A stretch of DNA of 64,000 nt from an uncultured Spartobacteria bacterium (GTDB lineage: Bacteria > Verrucomicrobiota > Verrucomicrobiia > Chthoniobacterales > Chthoniobacteraceae): positions 1 through 64,000 of the forward strand of contig CAIRYQ010000129.1 of NCBI GenBank assembly GCA_903882875.1, written 5' to 3'. Within the stretch, counting starts at the first letter, position 1. Every line of letters begins with the position of its first letter. The notes beneath the pieces are model-generated. The model worked only from the letters and a program-made list of their open reading frames with translations, did no database searches and was not told the DNA's origin. Both the position numbers and the translations under genes were made by a program. This document shows, in pieces, positions 1-9,155 of this stretch.

Positions 1-355
1 CCACATGCGTGGCGATGGCGATGGCCTCCTCGGGATCCAGTCGCCCCTTGCGCTTCAGCCGATCCTGCGCGGACTCGCCCTCCACGTATTCCATCGCGAA
101 CCAGTGCAACCCGTCCGTCTCACCCGCGGAATATACCTGCACGAGGTTTGGATGGTTGAGCGACGCGGCGGCCTTCGCTTCGCGGCGGAAGCGCGCGATG
201 TATTCCTGATCGGCCGCGATCGCCCGTTGCAAAGTCTTCAGTGCGACGAGGCGGTCCAGCGAAACCTGCCGCGCCTTGTACACGGCACCCATCCCGCCCT
301 GCCCGAGGCGTTCGAGGATTTCAAATTCGCCGAGGCGCTGGCCTTCGAGACTCAT
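1..355 (-). CDS. Serine/threonine protein kinase, N-terminal part (cut by window edge)
   Basis: The first 118 residues of a Hanks-type kinase read leftward off the window edge. The glycine-rich ATP loop (LGQGGMGAVYKA, residues 17-28) and the ATP-anchoring lysine in VALK (Lys40) are present, followed by the hinge-like FAMEYVEGES. This is the PknB-like layout common in Verrucomicrobia and Planctomycetes, where such kinases often carry C-terminal sensor or TPR domains that cannot be seen here. The ATG at 355 gives a short leader before the loop, as expected. Family assignment is secure; substrate and C-terminal architecture are unknown. Confidence 0.9.
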   Translation of the reverse strand, partial: MSLEGQRLGEFEILERLGQGGMGAVYKARQVSLDRLVALKTLQRAIAADQEYIARFRREAKAAASLNHPNLVQVYSAGETDGLHWFAMEYVEGESAQDRLKRKGRLDPEEAIAIATHV

Positions 356-428
356 GCGGCGCGGAGAACTACCGGGCGCATCCGCACCGTGCGAGCGTTA
401 AATGGCCGGCGCCACGCGCCGAAAATGC

Positions 429-1679
429 TCAGCCCTCGAATTTCCCCAGCACCACCGTCGCATTATGCCCGCCGAAGCCGAAGCTGTTGTTGATGGACAC
501 ACGCGGTTTGCCTTCGCGGGCGGTGTGCGGCACGTAGTCGAGGTCGCAGCCTTCGCCGGGGTTGTCGAGATTGATGGTCGGCGGGATGATGCCGTCCTGC
601 ATGGCCTTGATGCACACGATGCTCTCCACCACGCCCGCCGCGCCGAGCAGATGGCCGGTCATGCTCTTGCTGGAGCTGACTTGCAGCTTCTTCGCGTGCT
701 CGCCGAAGACGAGCTTGATGGCCTTGGTCTCGCATACGTCGCCCATCGGCGTGGAAGTGCCGTGCGCGTTCACGTAGTCCACGTCGGTGGGGTTCAGCCC
801 GGCCTTGCGAAGCGCCATCGCCATGCAGCGCGCGGCGCCTTCGCCTTCGGGCAGCGGCGCGCTCATGTGGTAGGCGTCGGCGCTCAGGCCGTAGCCGAGG
901 ATTTCGCCGTAGATTTTTGCGCCGCGCTTTTTCGCGTGCTCCAGTTCCTCGAGGATGACGATGCCCGCGCCTTCGCCCATGACGAAGCCGTCGCGGTCGC
1001 GATCCCACGGGCGGCTGGCCTTGGCGGGTTCGTCGTTGCGCGTGCTCAGCGCCTTCATCGCGGAGAATCCGCCGACGCCCATCGGCACGATCGTGGACTC
1101 GCTTCCGCCCGCTACAAAAATGTCCGCGTCCCCTTCCCTCAACATCCGCCACGCTTCGCCGAGGGAATGCGCGCTCGTGGAGCACGCGCTGGTCGTCGCG
1201 TAGTTCGGCCCCTGCAGGCCCCATTCCATCGAGACGGTGCCGCTGGCCATGTTGCTGATGAGCATCGGGATCACGAAGGGCGAGAGCCGGCTGGGGCCCT
1301 TCTGCATCAGCACGGTGTGCTGCGCCTCCAGCGTTGCGAGGCCGCCGATGCCGCTGCCGATCATGCAGCCGAACCGCTCGCCATTTTCCACGCGTCCCGT
1401 GAATCCCGCGTCCTCCATCGCCATCCGAGCCGCGCCCACGGCGAGTTGCGTGTAGCGATCCGCGCGGCGCACGTCCTTGGGCACCTTGAAAAATTTCACC
1501 GGATCGAAATCGCGCACCTCGCCCGCGATTTTGCAGTCAAACGCCGACGCGTCGAACTGCGTGATCGGCCCGATGCCGCTCACGCCGTTGGTGATGTTGC
1601 TCCAGAAGGTCGCAAGATCATTTCCCACAGGCGTGAGGACTCCGATCCCGGTGATGACGACGCGGCGTTGTTGGCTCAT
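429..1679 (-). CDS. fabF: Beta-ketoacyl-ACP synthase II
   Basis: A 416-residue condensing enzyme that elongates acyl-ACP with malonyl-ACP in cytoplasmic fatty acid synthesis. The catalytic triad is readable: Cys166 in TTSACSTS, His306 in NAHGTST and His343 in SKSMTGHLLGAAG. Length matches FabF. The ATG at 1679 gives MSQQRRVVITGIG, the normal N-terminus. No acpP or other fab gene adjoins it, so it may be transcribed alone. It could in principle be a FabB-like paralogue, but the sequence around the active site is FabF-like. Confidence 0.95.
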   Translation of the reverse strand: MSQQRRVVITGIGVLTPVGNDLATFWSNITNGVSGIGPITQFDASAFDCKIAGEVRDFDPVKFFKVPKDVRRADRYTQLAVGAARMAMEDAGFTGRVENGERFGCMIGSGIGGLATLEAQHTVLMQKGPSRLSPFVIPMLISNMASGTVSMEWGLQGPNYATTSACSTSAHSLGEAWRMLREGDADIFVAGGSESTIVPMGVGGFSAMKALSTRNDEPAKASRPWDRDRDGFVMGEGAGIVILEELEHAKKRGAKIYGEILGYGLSADAYHMSAPLPEGEGAARCMAMALRKAGLNPTDVDYVNAHGTSTPMGDVCETKAIKLVFGEHAKKLQVSSSKSMTGHLLGAAGVVESIVCIKAMQDGIIPPTINLDNPGEGCDLDYVPHTAREGKPRVSINNSFGFGGHNATVVLGKFEG

Positions 1680-1767
1680 GCGGTTGCTTTCAAAAGGGCG
1701 CGCACTCTCCTCACGGCGCCGCTGCGTGGCAAATGGAAAGTGCCCGCGCGAAGCCGCGCTCCACTTT

Positions 1768-1807
1768 CAAAAACAAGGGCCGGCCGCCGCATTGCGACGA
1801 CCGGCCC
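1768..1807 (-). terminator. Rho-independent terminator, minus strand, in a 325-bp gene-free stretch
   Basis: A GC-rich hairpin (GGGCCGG at 1777-1783 pairing with CCGGCCC at 1801-1807, with a partly paired inner CGCCGC/GCGACG) is followed on the minus strand by TTGTTTTTG. It lies about 200 bp past the stop of the outer-membrane-type gene ending at 2005. A second dyad (GAAAGTG/CACTTTC, about 1736-1768) lies just beyond. The gene-free stretch 1680-2004 holds only these hairpins as far as I can see. Confidence 0.6.
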
Positions 1808-2004
1808 CGTTCTCCAACCCAAAACGGAATGCGGGAACCATGACGAACGCCGCACCCCATTCGCTTCGGAAAATCCGTCAGAATCGCAGCCCGAAGGTCG
1901 CGAAGCCAAACCCGTCAGCGGCACTCTCCGCGCCGTTGCATTCGCACAGCGCCGGAGACTGCACGCAGCCTTGGCCTCGCGTGCCTTGAGCGATCAAAGT
2001 GAGA

Positions 2005-3018
2005 TCAAAACTTGAAGCTGACCGCGACCTTCACCAGCGCAGGCGCGACCAGTTGGTTCCCGGTCACCTGCTGGAAGACGGGGAAGGCGACGCTCGCGTT
2101 GATCATGACCGGATGGAGATCAATCTCCACGCCCGGCGAGAGCAGGATGCGCTCGTAGCCCGAGGCGACGGGCTGCATGGCGTTGGGGCCACTGTCACTC
2201 GTGCGGTAGGAATTGATCACCTGGAAGATCGGCCTGACCTTCGCTCTGCCGACGGACCAGCCGTTGTAGTAAAGGCCGACTGAGGCATCGAGTTCCGTGC
2301 CAGGGCAGTAGCCTTCCTGCGAGAACATCGGCACATCGAGATTCGCCTGCGCAAACCAGCGCCATTTGTTGTCCTTGGTGATCGCGTGGTGATAGAAAAT
2401 GCCGAGCAGCAGGTCGGTGCTTCCGCTCCCGATCTGGGTGTCGCGGTCAATGTCCCCGTTGGCGTCATTGTGATTGTAGTCGCCGGTGGGCAGCTTCAGG
2501 CCGAAGGTCACGCCGAGGGAATGATCCTTCAAAATGCCGGTGTAGATGCCCCTGATGCGCATGTCGCCAAGGCCGCTCCAACTGAGCTTCACCGGCCCGC
2601 CGGTCGCATCACTGATCGTGGTGAAGCTCCGGGAAACGTACGGCAATTCGAGCTTAATGCCCCAACTGCTGTTGAACATGTACTGGAAACCGAGCGTGAC
2701 GAAGTGGGTCAGGATTCGCTGGTCGCTGTTGTTCTCGCCGGGTGCCATCGAGTTGCCGGAGAAGTTGTGGTTCTGATGTTGGAAATCGTATTCGAGGAAG
2801 ACCATCCCGCCTTTGCCGTCCGGAAACATGGCCAGATCCCCCACTTCAAACACGCCGCAACCGCAGGCGCAGGCGCTGCTGGTTTGCGGCGTGAGAAGCA
2901 CGGCAAGGAGCGCGACCAGACCGAGGACACTCGAAACGAGAGCCCTCGGTGTGGCGGGACTGCTGAATGATCCGCGGTTACAGGATGATTGAACGGAGAT
3001 GTGATTTTGCATTTTCAT
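2005..3018 (-). CDS. Secreted outer-membrane beta-barrel-like protein with CACGCG motif
   Basis: About 337 residues when started at MKMQNH (3018). A long signal region with a hydrophobic core (LGLVALLAVLLTP) ends at SSACACGCGVFEVG, so a Cys-rich CACGCG cluster sits at the mature N-terminus. The rest alternates aromatic and polar residues (YMFNSSWGIKLELPYV, GIFYHHAITKDNKWRWFAQ) and ends in VKVAVSFKF; a terminal aromatic is typical of outer-membrane barrels. I recognise the general type (a transporter-like barrel) but no named function. A small membrane protein with a CEMC motif lies 209 bp upstream on the same strand. The cysteines suggest metal or redox binding, which is inference. An upstream in-frame ATG at 3135 would give a poor N-terminus. 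Confidence 0.7.
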   Translation of the reverse strand: MKMQNHISVQSSCNRGSFSSPATPRALVSSVLGLVALLAVLLTPQTSSACACGCGVFEVGDLAMFPDGKGGMVFLEYDFQHQNHNFSGNSMAPGENNSDQRILTHFVTLGFQYMFNSSWGIKLELPYVSRSFTTISDATGGPVKLSWSGLGDMRIRGIYTGILKDHSLGVTFGLKLPTGDYNHNDANGDIDRDTQIGSGSTDLLLGIFYHHAITKDNKWRWFAQANLDVPMFSQEGYCPGTELDASVGLYYNGWSVGRAKVRPIFQVINSYRTSDSGPNAMQPVASGYERILLSPGVEIDLHPVMINASVAFPVFQQVTGNQLVAPALVKVAVSFKF

Positions 3019-3227
3019 GATGGGTGTGGAATGTGGGACGTGGGATTGGATTGAGGCGTGCGCGCGCCGACATGGCACGAGCGGGGCTGGCAGAGACCGG
3101 CGACAAAGGCGCGGCAGCGGAGCACTTCTCCGCATGGAAAACCGGACAGCCGCGGAAATGCGGCCATCCGCCGATCAAGCATCACCGCGCGCCGGAAGGC
3201 ACGGCGGCAGATCGGCTGCGCACTGCG

Positions 3228-3611
3228 CTACGCCAGCCTTGGCGGCGGCACCGGCGGGCGCTCCGCCCGCGGCGTCCCTCCGGCCCGTGCCGGAGGAAAA
3301 ATGAATGGCTTCGACGGCGGCGCAATCGCGATGAGCCGCAGTTCGCACACGAGATCCAGCTTCACCTTCACCGGTGCCTTTTCCTCCTGCTGCTCCTGCT
3401 GCTTGCCCTCGGTGATGCGCTTGCACATCTCGCACGGATGCTCGCCATCGAGCGTCGTCTGCACCGCGGCGGCGAACGATTCCTCGTGCGTGCGCTCAAT
3501 GATCATCCGCGTCCACGCGACCGATTGCAACAGCGCCCAATGCCCGCCGACGCTTGCGAGCAACGCGAGAATCACGAGGATGCGGCTGAATTTGCGGAGG
3601 ACGATTGCCAC
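3228..3611 (-). CDS. Small membrane-anchored protein with HPCEMC motif
   Basis: 127 residues. One N-terminal transmembrane segment (ILVILALLASVGGHWALLQS), then a soluble stretch containing GEHPCEMCKRI, a Gln/Glu/Lys-rich linker, and a Pro/Arg-rich tail. The CxxC could bind a metal or be redox active. It lies upstream of, and co-oriented with, the CACGCG barrel gene, suggesting a joint envelope function. The last part of the reading frame overlaps GC-rich inverted repeats (CCTCCGG/CCGGAGG, 3277-3296), so the tail may be repeat-derived. No known function. Confidence 0.6.
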   Translation of the reverse strand: MAIVLRKFSRILVILALLASVGGHWALLQSVAWTRMIIERTHEESFAAAVQTTLDGEHPCEMCKRITEGKQQEQQEEKAPVKVKLDLVCELRLIAIAPPSKPFIFPPARAGGTPRAERPPVPPPRLA

Positions 3612-3657
3612 GAGTCTTGCTGCTAGTGGTTCGGGAAATGCGCGTCAAGCGCAGACA

Positions 3658-4590
3658 TCACTTCGCCGGCGCAGGTTCCGCGGGCTTCGGCGCAGCGGGC
3701 TTGCGCGCGCCCTTCGGATCGAGATTCGCAGCGAGATCCTCGTCGGTGACTTTCGACTCGATGCCACCCGTGGGAACCTCCGCGTTCGCACTCCACACGA
3801 TCGCGTTCAACACGAGCTTGCGCTGATCGGCGTTGCCCCAGCCCTTGTGAAAATGTCCGCCGGTGAATCCGAATCCGTGTCCGCCGTCCTCGCGCTGAAC
3901 AGCCCATGCGACATGCTGCGGCACCTTGTTCTTCACGTCCTCGCGCACGGCGGGATTGCCGCTGTGCGTGCCGTCCGGGCGCGACATCGTGCTGTCCGTC
4001 GCGATCGCGGTGAGGATGGGCGTCACACCCTTCAAGCCGTCACGGAAGCGCATGTGGAAATACCATTCGTCATTCGTTCCGAACGGCTTCACGCCGCTGG
4101 TGATCGCATGTGCGGGCAGCGACTTGAAGTCCGCGTCCCAGTGCGGATTCACGCTCCAGTTTTTCTCGAAATATCCGCCGAGCCAGTCGGTGAACTCGGG
4201 CCCGCCCTTTTCCTTCTCCACCTCCACCGCGTAATGCAGGCACACGAAGCCGCAGCCACGCTTCATCTCCTTGCCGAGCTGCGCGAGATGATCTGCCTGC
4301 ACCGCGGGATGCCCCGCGCCGCCGTCGGAATAAATCACCACCGTGTCCGCCTTCGCGAACTCCTCCGCGGAAGGCCACTCGGCGTTCAGGTGAAACTTCA
4401 CCTCCACACGATCCGCCGCGCCCTGCCCGAGACATTTCGCGAGGAGCTGGATGCCCGCATTGTGCTCATGGTCGCCCGGCCCGTGCGAGGGCTTGCCGGC
4501 GATCATGAGGACGTTCTTCTTTGCATCAGCGGCAAAAACGGGAGCGCCGAGCGCGGTGCAGACGAGGAGGATGAGAGGGAGTTTTTTCAT
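3658..4590 (-). CDS. ThuA-domain protein (trehalose-utilisation / glutamine amidotransferase-like), secreted
   Basis: 310 residues with a signal peptide (MKKLPLILLVCTALGAPVFA). The body follows the ThuA family, a flavodoxin-like fold related to class I glutamine amidotransferases: KKNVLMIAGKPSHGPGDHEHNAG, then VVIYSDGGAGHPAVQ, GCGFVCLHYAV and DEWYFHMRF. It ends in an Ala/Pro/Lys tail. ThuA proteins are expanded in Verrucomicrobia and Planctomycetes and often accompany sugar dehydrogenases, but none adjoins it here. The catalytic role of the family is poorly defined, so no substrate is claimed. Confidence 0.8.
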   Translation of the reverse strand: MKKLPLILLVCTALGAPVFAADAKKNVLMIAGKPSHGPGDHEHNAGIQLLAKCLGQGAADRVEVKFHLNAEWPSAEEFAKADTVVIYSDGGAGHPAVQADHLAQLGKEMKRGCGFVCLHYAVEVEKEKGGPEFTDWLGGYFEKNWSVNPHWDADFKSLPAHAITSGVKPFGTNDEWYFHMRFRDGLKGVTPILTAIATDSTMSRPDGTHSGNPAVREDVKNKVPQHVAWAVQREDGGHGFGFTGGHFHKGWGNADQRKLVLNAIVWSANAEVPTGGIESKVTDEDLAANLDPKGARKPAAPKPAEPAPAK

Positions 4591-4688
4591 GGGAAGTTTT
4601 CGGTGTGGCGGAGAATCAAGCCGCGCGCCAGCACGTTCTTGGAATCCATTCGGAAAAATGGCGTCCCAATCTGCACACCGGCATCCGT

Positions 4689-5828
4689 TCAGCCCTGCTT
4701 GCCCTGCGACTTCCGCTCATTGTCCACAGACGTCTGCGCGGACTGTGCAGCCTGTGCGAGCTTGCGTTCCTTGCGAAGTTTCCGCGCGCGGCGGTAGCCG
4801 ACCAACTTGCCGCGCTGCTCGTCCCACAGCCGGTAGGTGAGCGACTTCAGGCTCTTGAAAAATGTGACCGGCTTCACCTCTTGGAACATCGGATCCGCTT
4901 CATGGCATCGCTCGAGATTGTAGTTCGGAATCCGCGAACTGAGGTGGTGAATGTGATGGTACCCGATGTTCCCCGAGAACCACTGGAGGATTTTCGGCAG
5001 CTTGTAAAAGGAGCTTCCCTTCAGCGCCGCAGCCGTGAAGTCCCAGTTCTCGTCGCGCTCCCAATACACGTCCTCGAACTGGTGCTGCACATAGAACATC
5101 CAGATGCCCACGCCGCCGCCCACCGTTACGATGACCAGATGGATGAGCAGATAAACCGTGATGCCGAAACCCCATCCGCGGTGCATCGAAAAGAGCCAGC
5201 TCAGCCCCGCCGCAATCCCGAGCACCGCGAGATTCATCCAGCGCACCGACCACCGCTCGCGCGGATTCGCCTTCGATGAGTAAAATCGCTGGTGGATCAT
5301 GAACAGGAAAATCGGCGCGATGACGAAGAGCACCACCGGATTGCGCGCAAGCTTGTAGGCGAACCGCTTCCATCGGGACGATTGCAGGTATTCCTCCACC
5401 GTCATCGTCCATACGTCGCCGGTGCCGCGCCGGTCCAGCGAGCCCGCGCTCGCATGGTGGATCGAGTGCTCCCATCGCCAATGATAGTACGGCGTGAGCG
5501 TGAGCGCGCCGGTGATGAAGCCGACAATGTCATTCGCCAGCCGGGACTTGAAATACGACCCGTGCCCGCAGTCGTGGAAGATGATGAAAATGCGCACGGT
5601 GAACAGCCCCGCGAGCATCGCGAGCGGCAGCGTGATCCAGTAGGACCACGACAGGCTCAGGAACATGAGATACCACAGCGCCGCATAGGGCCCGAGCGTG
5701 TTCACGAGCTGCCAGATCGCGCGCGGCAGCGAGGGTTCCTGGTACTTGAGCACGATCGCCTTCCACGCTGCCGTGTCCTGCTTTTGGGTGACTTGCGGCT
5801 CGGGTGCCGCCTCAACATTGGTATTCAC
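4689..5828 (-). CDS. Membrane fatty acid desaturase
   Basis: A di-iron integral-membrane desaturase. The three histidine boxes are present: HDCGHGSY, HSIHHASAG (HxxHH type) and HHIHHLSS, separated by hydrophobic segments. About 380 residues, normal for the acyl-lipid/carotene desaturase superfamily. The GTG at 5828 is preferred because GGGAG lies about 10 nt upstream and the protein then begins with a polar leader; an ATG at 5864 in the same frame is the alternative. It probably introduces a double bond into membrane acyl chains. It shares no operon with fabF. Confidence 0.85.
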   Translation of the reverse strand: MNTNVEAAPEPQVTQKQDTAAWKAIVLKYQEPSLPRAIWQLVNTLGPYAALWYLMFLSLSWSYWITLPLAMLAGLFTVRIFIIFHDCGHGSYFKSRLANDIVGFITGALTLTPYYHWRWEHSIHHASAGSLDRRGTGDVWTMTVEEYLQSSRWKRFAYKLARNPVVLFVIAPIFLFMIHQRFYSSKANPRERWSVRWMNLAVLGIAAGLSWLFSMHRGWGFGITVYLLIHLVIVTVGGGVGIWMFYVQHQFEDVYWERDENWDFTAAALKGSSFYKLPKILQWFSGNIGYHHIHHLSSRIPNYNLERCHEADPMFQEVKPVTFFKSLKSLTYRLWDEQRGKLVGYRRARKLRKERKLAQAAQSAQTSVDNERKSQGKQG

Positions 5829-5935
5829 AGAAGGACATCTCCCACATCCGCGGGCGCGATGCACGACGATGTTTGTAATTTTTCAACCTTATCTTCTGCA
5901 TGAGGCCGAAAACACGTCCGCATCTCTTCAGAAAA

Positions 5936-6415
5936 TTACAACCCCAGCTCCGAGAGCCCCGGATGATCATCCGGTCTGCGCCCGATCGGCCAGCGGTATT
6001 TCCGCTCCTCCTCGCGGATCGGCAGGTCATTGATGCTCGCGATGCGCCGCCGCATGAAGCCGCGCTCGTCGAACTCCCAGTTCTCATTCCCGTACGAACG
6101 GAACCACTGCCCCGAGTCATCATGCCACTCGTACGCGAAGCGCACCGCGATCCGGTTCCCGTGAAATGCCCACAGCTCCTTGATGAGCCGGTAGTCCAGC
6201 TCACGCGCCCACTTCCACCGCAGGAACGCCGCAATCTCCGCTCGCCCCGACAAAAATTCCGCGCGATTCCGCCACACACTGTCCGCCGTGTAGGCGAGCG
6301 CCACGCGCTCCGGCTCGCGCGTATTCCAAGCGTCCTCGGCCATGCGGACTTTCTGCGCAGCAGTCTGCGCATCGAACGGCGGAAAGGGAGGGCGAGGATT
6401 TTCAGCAGTGCTCAT
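5936..6415 (-). CDS. DUF1348 / NTF2-like (SnoaL-type) protein
   Basis: 159 residues rich in Trp, Arg and Tyr, matching the DUF1348 nuclear-transport-factor-2-like family: [57 protein letters not shown] and a [14 protein letters not shown] tail. The fold is a cone-shaped alpha+beta barrel with a pocket; the biochemical role of the family is not established. The gene is monocistronic between the desaturase and a GNAT gene. Confidence 0.85.
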   Translation of the reverse strand: MSTAENPRPPFPPFDAQTAAQKVRMAEDAWNTREPERVALAYTADSVWRNRAEFLSGRAEIAAFLRWKWARELDYRLIKELWAFHGNRIAVRFAYEWHDDSGQWFRSYGNENWEFDERGFMRRRIASINDLPIREEERKYRWPIGRRPDDHPGLSELGL

Positions 6416-6435
6416 TTGGAAACGTGACGGCTGTC

Positions 6436-6879
6436 TCAGCCGACCGGAATATTTTCAGGGATGCGCTTGCCCATGCTGACACGCTTCTCAATGGAATACC
6501 CAAGTGCGGAATAAAACGACGCGACGCGCTCTTTGCCTTCGATGATCTGAAGATTGATCTTCATGCAGCCCCTTTCTGCCAAGGCCCGCTCCGCCTGCAT
6601 CACGAGCCGGGAGCCAATGCCCTCCCTGCGATGGGACGGGGATACCGCCAGCGAATAAATCCAACCGCGATGTCCATCGAATCCCGCCATCACCGTGCCC
6701 ACGATCTCAGCACCAGCCAGAGCGACAAAAAACAACCCGTCATCCACTGCAATCTTCCCATCAATGACCAGCCCTGGCGCATTGTGCGCCGCATCGTAAC
6801 CAAAAACCGCATTCCACAGGGCCACAACCTGTCCACGATGAACGGCATTCAGAAAAGGAGTGATGGTGACGGTGTTCAT
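6436..6879 (-). CDS. GNAT-family N-acetyltransferase
   Basis: 147 residues from the ATG at 6879, chosen because AAGGGGGAAACTGC gives a rare good ribosome binding site just before it. GNAT motif A is readable: [17 protein letters not shown] (acetyl-CoA pyrophosphate loop R-x-x-G-I-G), followed by [21 protein letters not shown], resembling RimI/YpeA-type enzymes. Substrate unknown. The 185 bp to the next gene is the divergent promoter region shared with the ABC ATPase at 7064. Confidence 0.85.
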   Translation of the reverse strand: MNTVTITPFLNAVHRGQVVALWNAVFGYDAAHNAPGLVIDGKIAVDDGLFFVALAGAEIVGTVMAGFDGHRGWIYSLAVSPSHRREGIGSRLVMQAERALAERGCMKINLQIIEGKERVASFYSALGYSIEKRVSMGKRIPENIPVG

Positions 6880-7063
6880 GCAGTTTCCCCCTTCGCGGCA
6901 GCGCCACAGGAGAGATTGGAAAATCAACGGCTCATTTGAGCTTCAGGGCCGCGGTTTGCCAAGGAGTCTTCAAATGGGACTCGCAGATCGTGAAATGCCA
7001 CACATGACGCCCGGCGTGATTTTCCCTCGCGCTCGCGCTGCGCGTTCCTGTAACTGGCGCGAC

Positions 7064-8062
7064 ATGCCCGCCATCACCGCCAGCGGCCTCACAAAAATCT
7101 ACCGCACTTACAAAAAACGCCCCGGCCTCGCAGGGGCGGTGCGCGGACTTTTCAAACGCGAATACGAGGAGGTGCGCGCGGCTGACGGTGTCAGTTTTTC
7201 CATCAAGGAGGGCGAGTTCGTCGGCTTCCTCGGGCCGAACGGTGCGGGCAAGACGACCGTGCTGAAAATGCTCAGCGGCCTGCTGCATCCGACCAGCGGC
7301 GATGCCCGCGTGCTCGGGCACATTCCGTGGAAACGCGAGGACGCACTGAAGCGGCAGTTCTCGCTGCTCATGGGCCAAAAAAATGCGCTGTGGTGGGATC
7401 TGCCCGCCCGCGAATCGCTGGAGCTGAACCGGACGATCTACGGCATTGATGAGAAGCGCTTCCGCGAGGTGGTGGGCGCGCTCACGGAGATGCTCGACGT
7501 GAAGGACAAGCTCGACGTGATGGTGCGCGAACTCAGCCTCGGCGAGCGGATGAAGCTCGAACTCATCTCCGCGCTGCTGCATTCGCCAAAAGTGCTTTTC
7601 CTCGACGAGCCGACCATCGGACTCGACGTGACTTCGCAGCAAAAGGTGCGCGATTTCCTCCGCGACTACAACAAGGGCCACGGCATCGTGACGATACTCA
7701 CGAGCCACTACATGGGCGACATCGAGGCGCTCTGCCCGCGCGTGATCATCATCGATCACGGGAAGATATTTTTCGACGGCCCGCTCGCGCGCGTCATCGA
7801 GCGCTACGCCACGCACAAGATCATCGGCTTCGCATTCGGCGACGCCGCGCCGGGCGATCTTTCGGCATTCGGCGAAGTCGTCGAGACGACCGCGCACACC
7901 GTCCGCATCCGCGTTCCGCGCACGCGCACGACCGAAGTATGCCGCGAAGTGCTCGGGCGCTTCCCGATCACGGATCTCAACGTGCAAGAGCCGCCGATCG
8001 AGTATGTGATCCGCCAGCTCTTCGCCGAGCACAGCCCTGCGGACGCGAAGACGGCGACCTGA
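7064..8062 (+). CDS. ABC transporter ATP-binding protein (NatA / ABC-2 type)
   Basis: About 332 residues from the ATG at 7064 (MPAITASGLTKIY). Walker A is GPNGAGKTT, the signature is LSLGERMKLEL, Walker B is VLFLDEPTIGLDV, and the H-loop is TSHYMGD. It belongs to the long exporter-type ATPases that normally work with one or two ABC-2 permeases encoded directly downstream. Here the next gene is pfkA on the opposite strand, whose stop is one base away, so the permease is missing from this locus. Substrate unknown. Confidence 0.85.
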   Translation: MPAITASGLTKIYRTYKKRPGLAGAVRGLFKREYEEVRAADGVSFSIKEGEFVGFLGPNGAGKTTVLKMLSGLLHPTSGDARVLGHIPWKREDALKRQFSLLMGQKNALWWDLPARESLELNRTIYGIDEKRFREVVGALTEMLDVKDKLDVMVRELSLGERMKLELISALLHSPKVLFLDEPTIGLDVTSQQKVRDFLRDYNKGHGIVTILTSHYMGDIEALCPRVIIIDHGKIFFDGPLARVIERYATHKIIGFAFGDAAPGDLSAFGEVVETTAHTVRIRVPRTRTTEVCREVLGRFPITDLNVQEPPIEYVIRQLFAEHSPADAKTAT

Positions 8063-8063
8063 T

Positions 8064-9155
8064 TCAGTCGCCGAACGAAATCCCGATCGCGCGGCACGTC
8101 GCGACCATCTGGCAGTCGGTCTGCACGATCTTCTGCCGACGCACCGCGCTCGCGATCGGCACGTTCAGCACCTGCGAATGCTGGTAACTCACCATCTGGC
8201 CGAATTTTCCCTCGGCGATGAGGTCCACAGCCTTCACGCCGAAGCTCGTGCCGAGGATGCGATCCAGCGTCGTCGGATCGCCGCCGCGCTGGAGATGCCC
8301 GAGCACGCACGTTCGGATTTCTTTCGTGAGCCGCGGACGGTTGATGCGCCGATCCAGCTCGTGCGCGACGGTCTCGCCGATGCCGCCGAGCCGGTATTCA
8401 CCGGACTGCGCGGCGTGGTAATGTTCGCGCCCGCCCGCGAGCCGCGCGCCCTCGGCGACGACGATGATCGTGCTCGGGTGCCCCGACTTTTCCCTCGCGC
8501 GCACCGCATCCGCCAGCCGGTCGTAGCTGAACGGAATCTCGGGGAGCAAAATCGCATCGGCACCGCCGGCGAGCCCGCCGTGCAGCGCGATCCATCCGGC
8601 GTGACGGCCCATGACCTCGATGATGATCACGCGCTTGTGCGCGCGCGCCGTCGTGTGCAGGCGATCCAGTGCGTCAGTGACGCACGCGACTGCGCTGTCG
8701 AATCCGAACGACGACTCCGTGGCCTCGAGATCGTTGTCTATCGTCTTCGGCACGCCGATGACATTGATGCCCGCCTCGAAAAGCTGCTGCGACGTGCTCA
8801 GCGAACCGTCGCCGCCGATCGTCACCAGCGCGCTGATTCTCAGCCGCGCGAGCGTTTCCTTCGTGCGCGCGATCACGACTGGATCGAGCCGTCCGCGCCC
8901 GCCGGAGCCGCCCTTGCGCACAAAATGGCCGCGGTTCGTCGTGCCCAAAATCGTGCCGCCGCGCTGCATGATGCCCTCGGTGTTTTGCAGCGTCAGCTCC
9001 ATGTGCCCGTCGTCCGCGAGCAGGCCCTCGTAGCCGTCGCGGAAGCCGATCACTTTCCAGTCGAGCTTCGCCGCCGTGCAGACGACGCCGCGCAAAACCG
9101 CATTCAGTCCGGGGCAGTCGCCGCCGCTCGTGAGGACTCCGATCGTCTTGTTCAT
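8064..9155 (-). CDS. pfkA: 6-phosphofructokinase, probably ATP-dependent
   Basis: 363 residues from the ATG at 9155 (MNKTIGVLTSGGDCPGLNAV). It phosphorylates fructose-6-phosphate in glycolysis. GGDGS (residues 114-118) has Gly at the position where pyrophosphate-dependent enzymes have Asp, favouring ATP. The second specificity position in PKTIDND is Lys137, a residue shared with PPi-type enzymes and with actinobacterial ATP enzymes. MGRHAGW is also present. The start overlaps the stop of the upstream carboxypeptidase gene in an ATGA, implying coupled translation. Confidence 0.9.
   Translation of the reverse strand: MNKTIGVLTSGGDCPGLNAVLRGVVCTAAKLDWKVIGFRDGYEGLLADDGHMELTLQNTEGIMQRGGTILGTTNRGHFVRKGGSGGRGRLDPVVIARTKETLARLRISALVTIGGDGSLSTSQQLFEAGINVIGVPKTIDNDLEATESSFGFDSAVACVTDALDRLHTTARAHKRVIIIEVMGRHAGWIALHGGLAGGADAILLPEIPFSYDRLADAVRAREKSGHPSTIIVVAEGARLAGGREHYHAAQSGEYRLGGIGETVAHELDRRINRPRLTKEIRTCVLGHLQRGGDPTTLDRILGTSFGVKAVDLIAEGKFGQMVSYQHSQVLNVPIASAVRRQKIVQTDCQMVATCRAIGISFGD

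Noticed and set aside
402-2015. A long plus-strand frame opposite fabF
   Set aside because: It has Ala/Arg/His-rich composition typical of the complement of a GC-rich gene; fabF on the other strand has all catalytic motifs.
3277-3296. CCTCCGG/CCGGAGG hairpin as a terminator
   Set aside because: It falls inside the end of the small CEMC protein gene and has no T-run; more likely repeat-derived sequence within the coding end.
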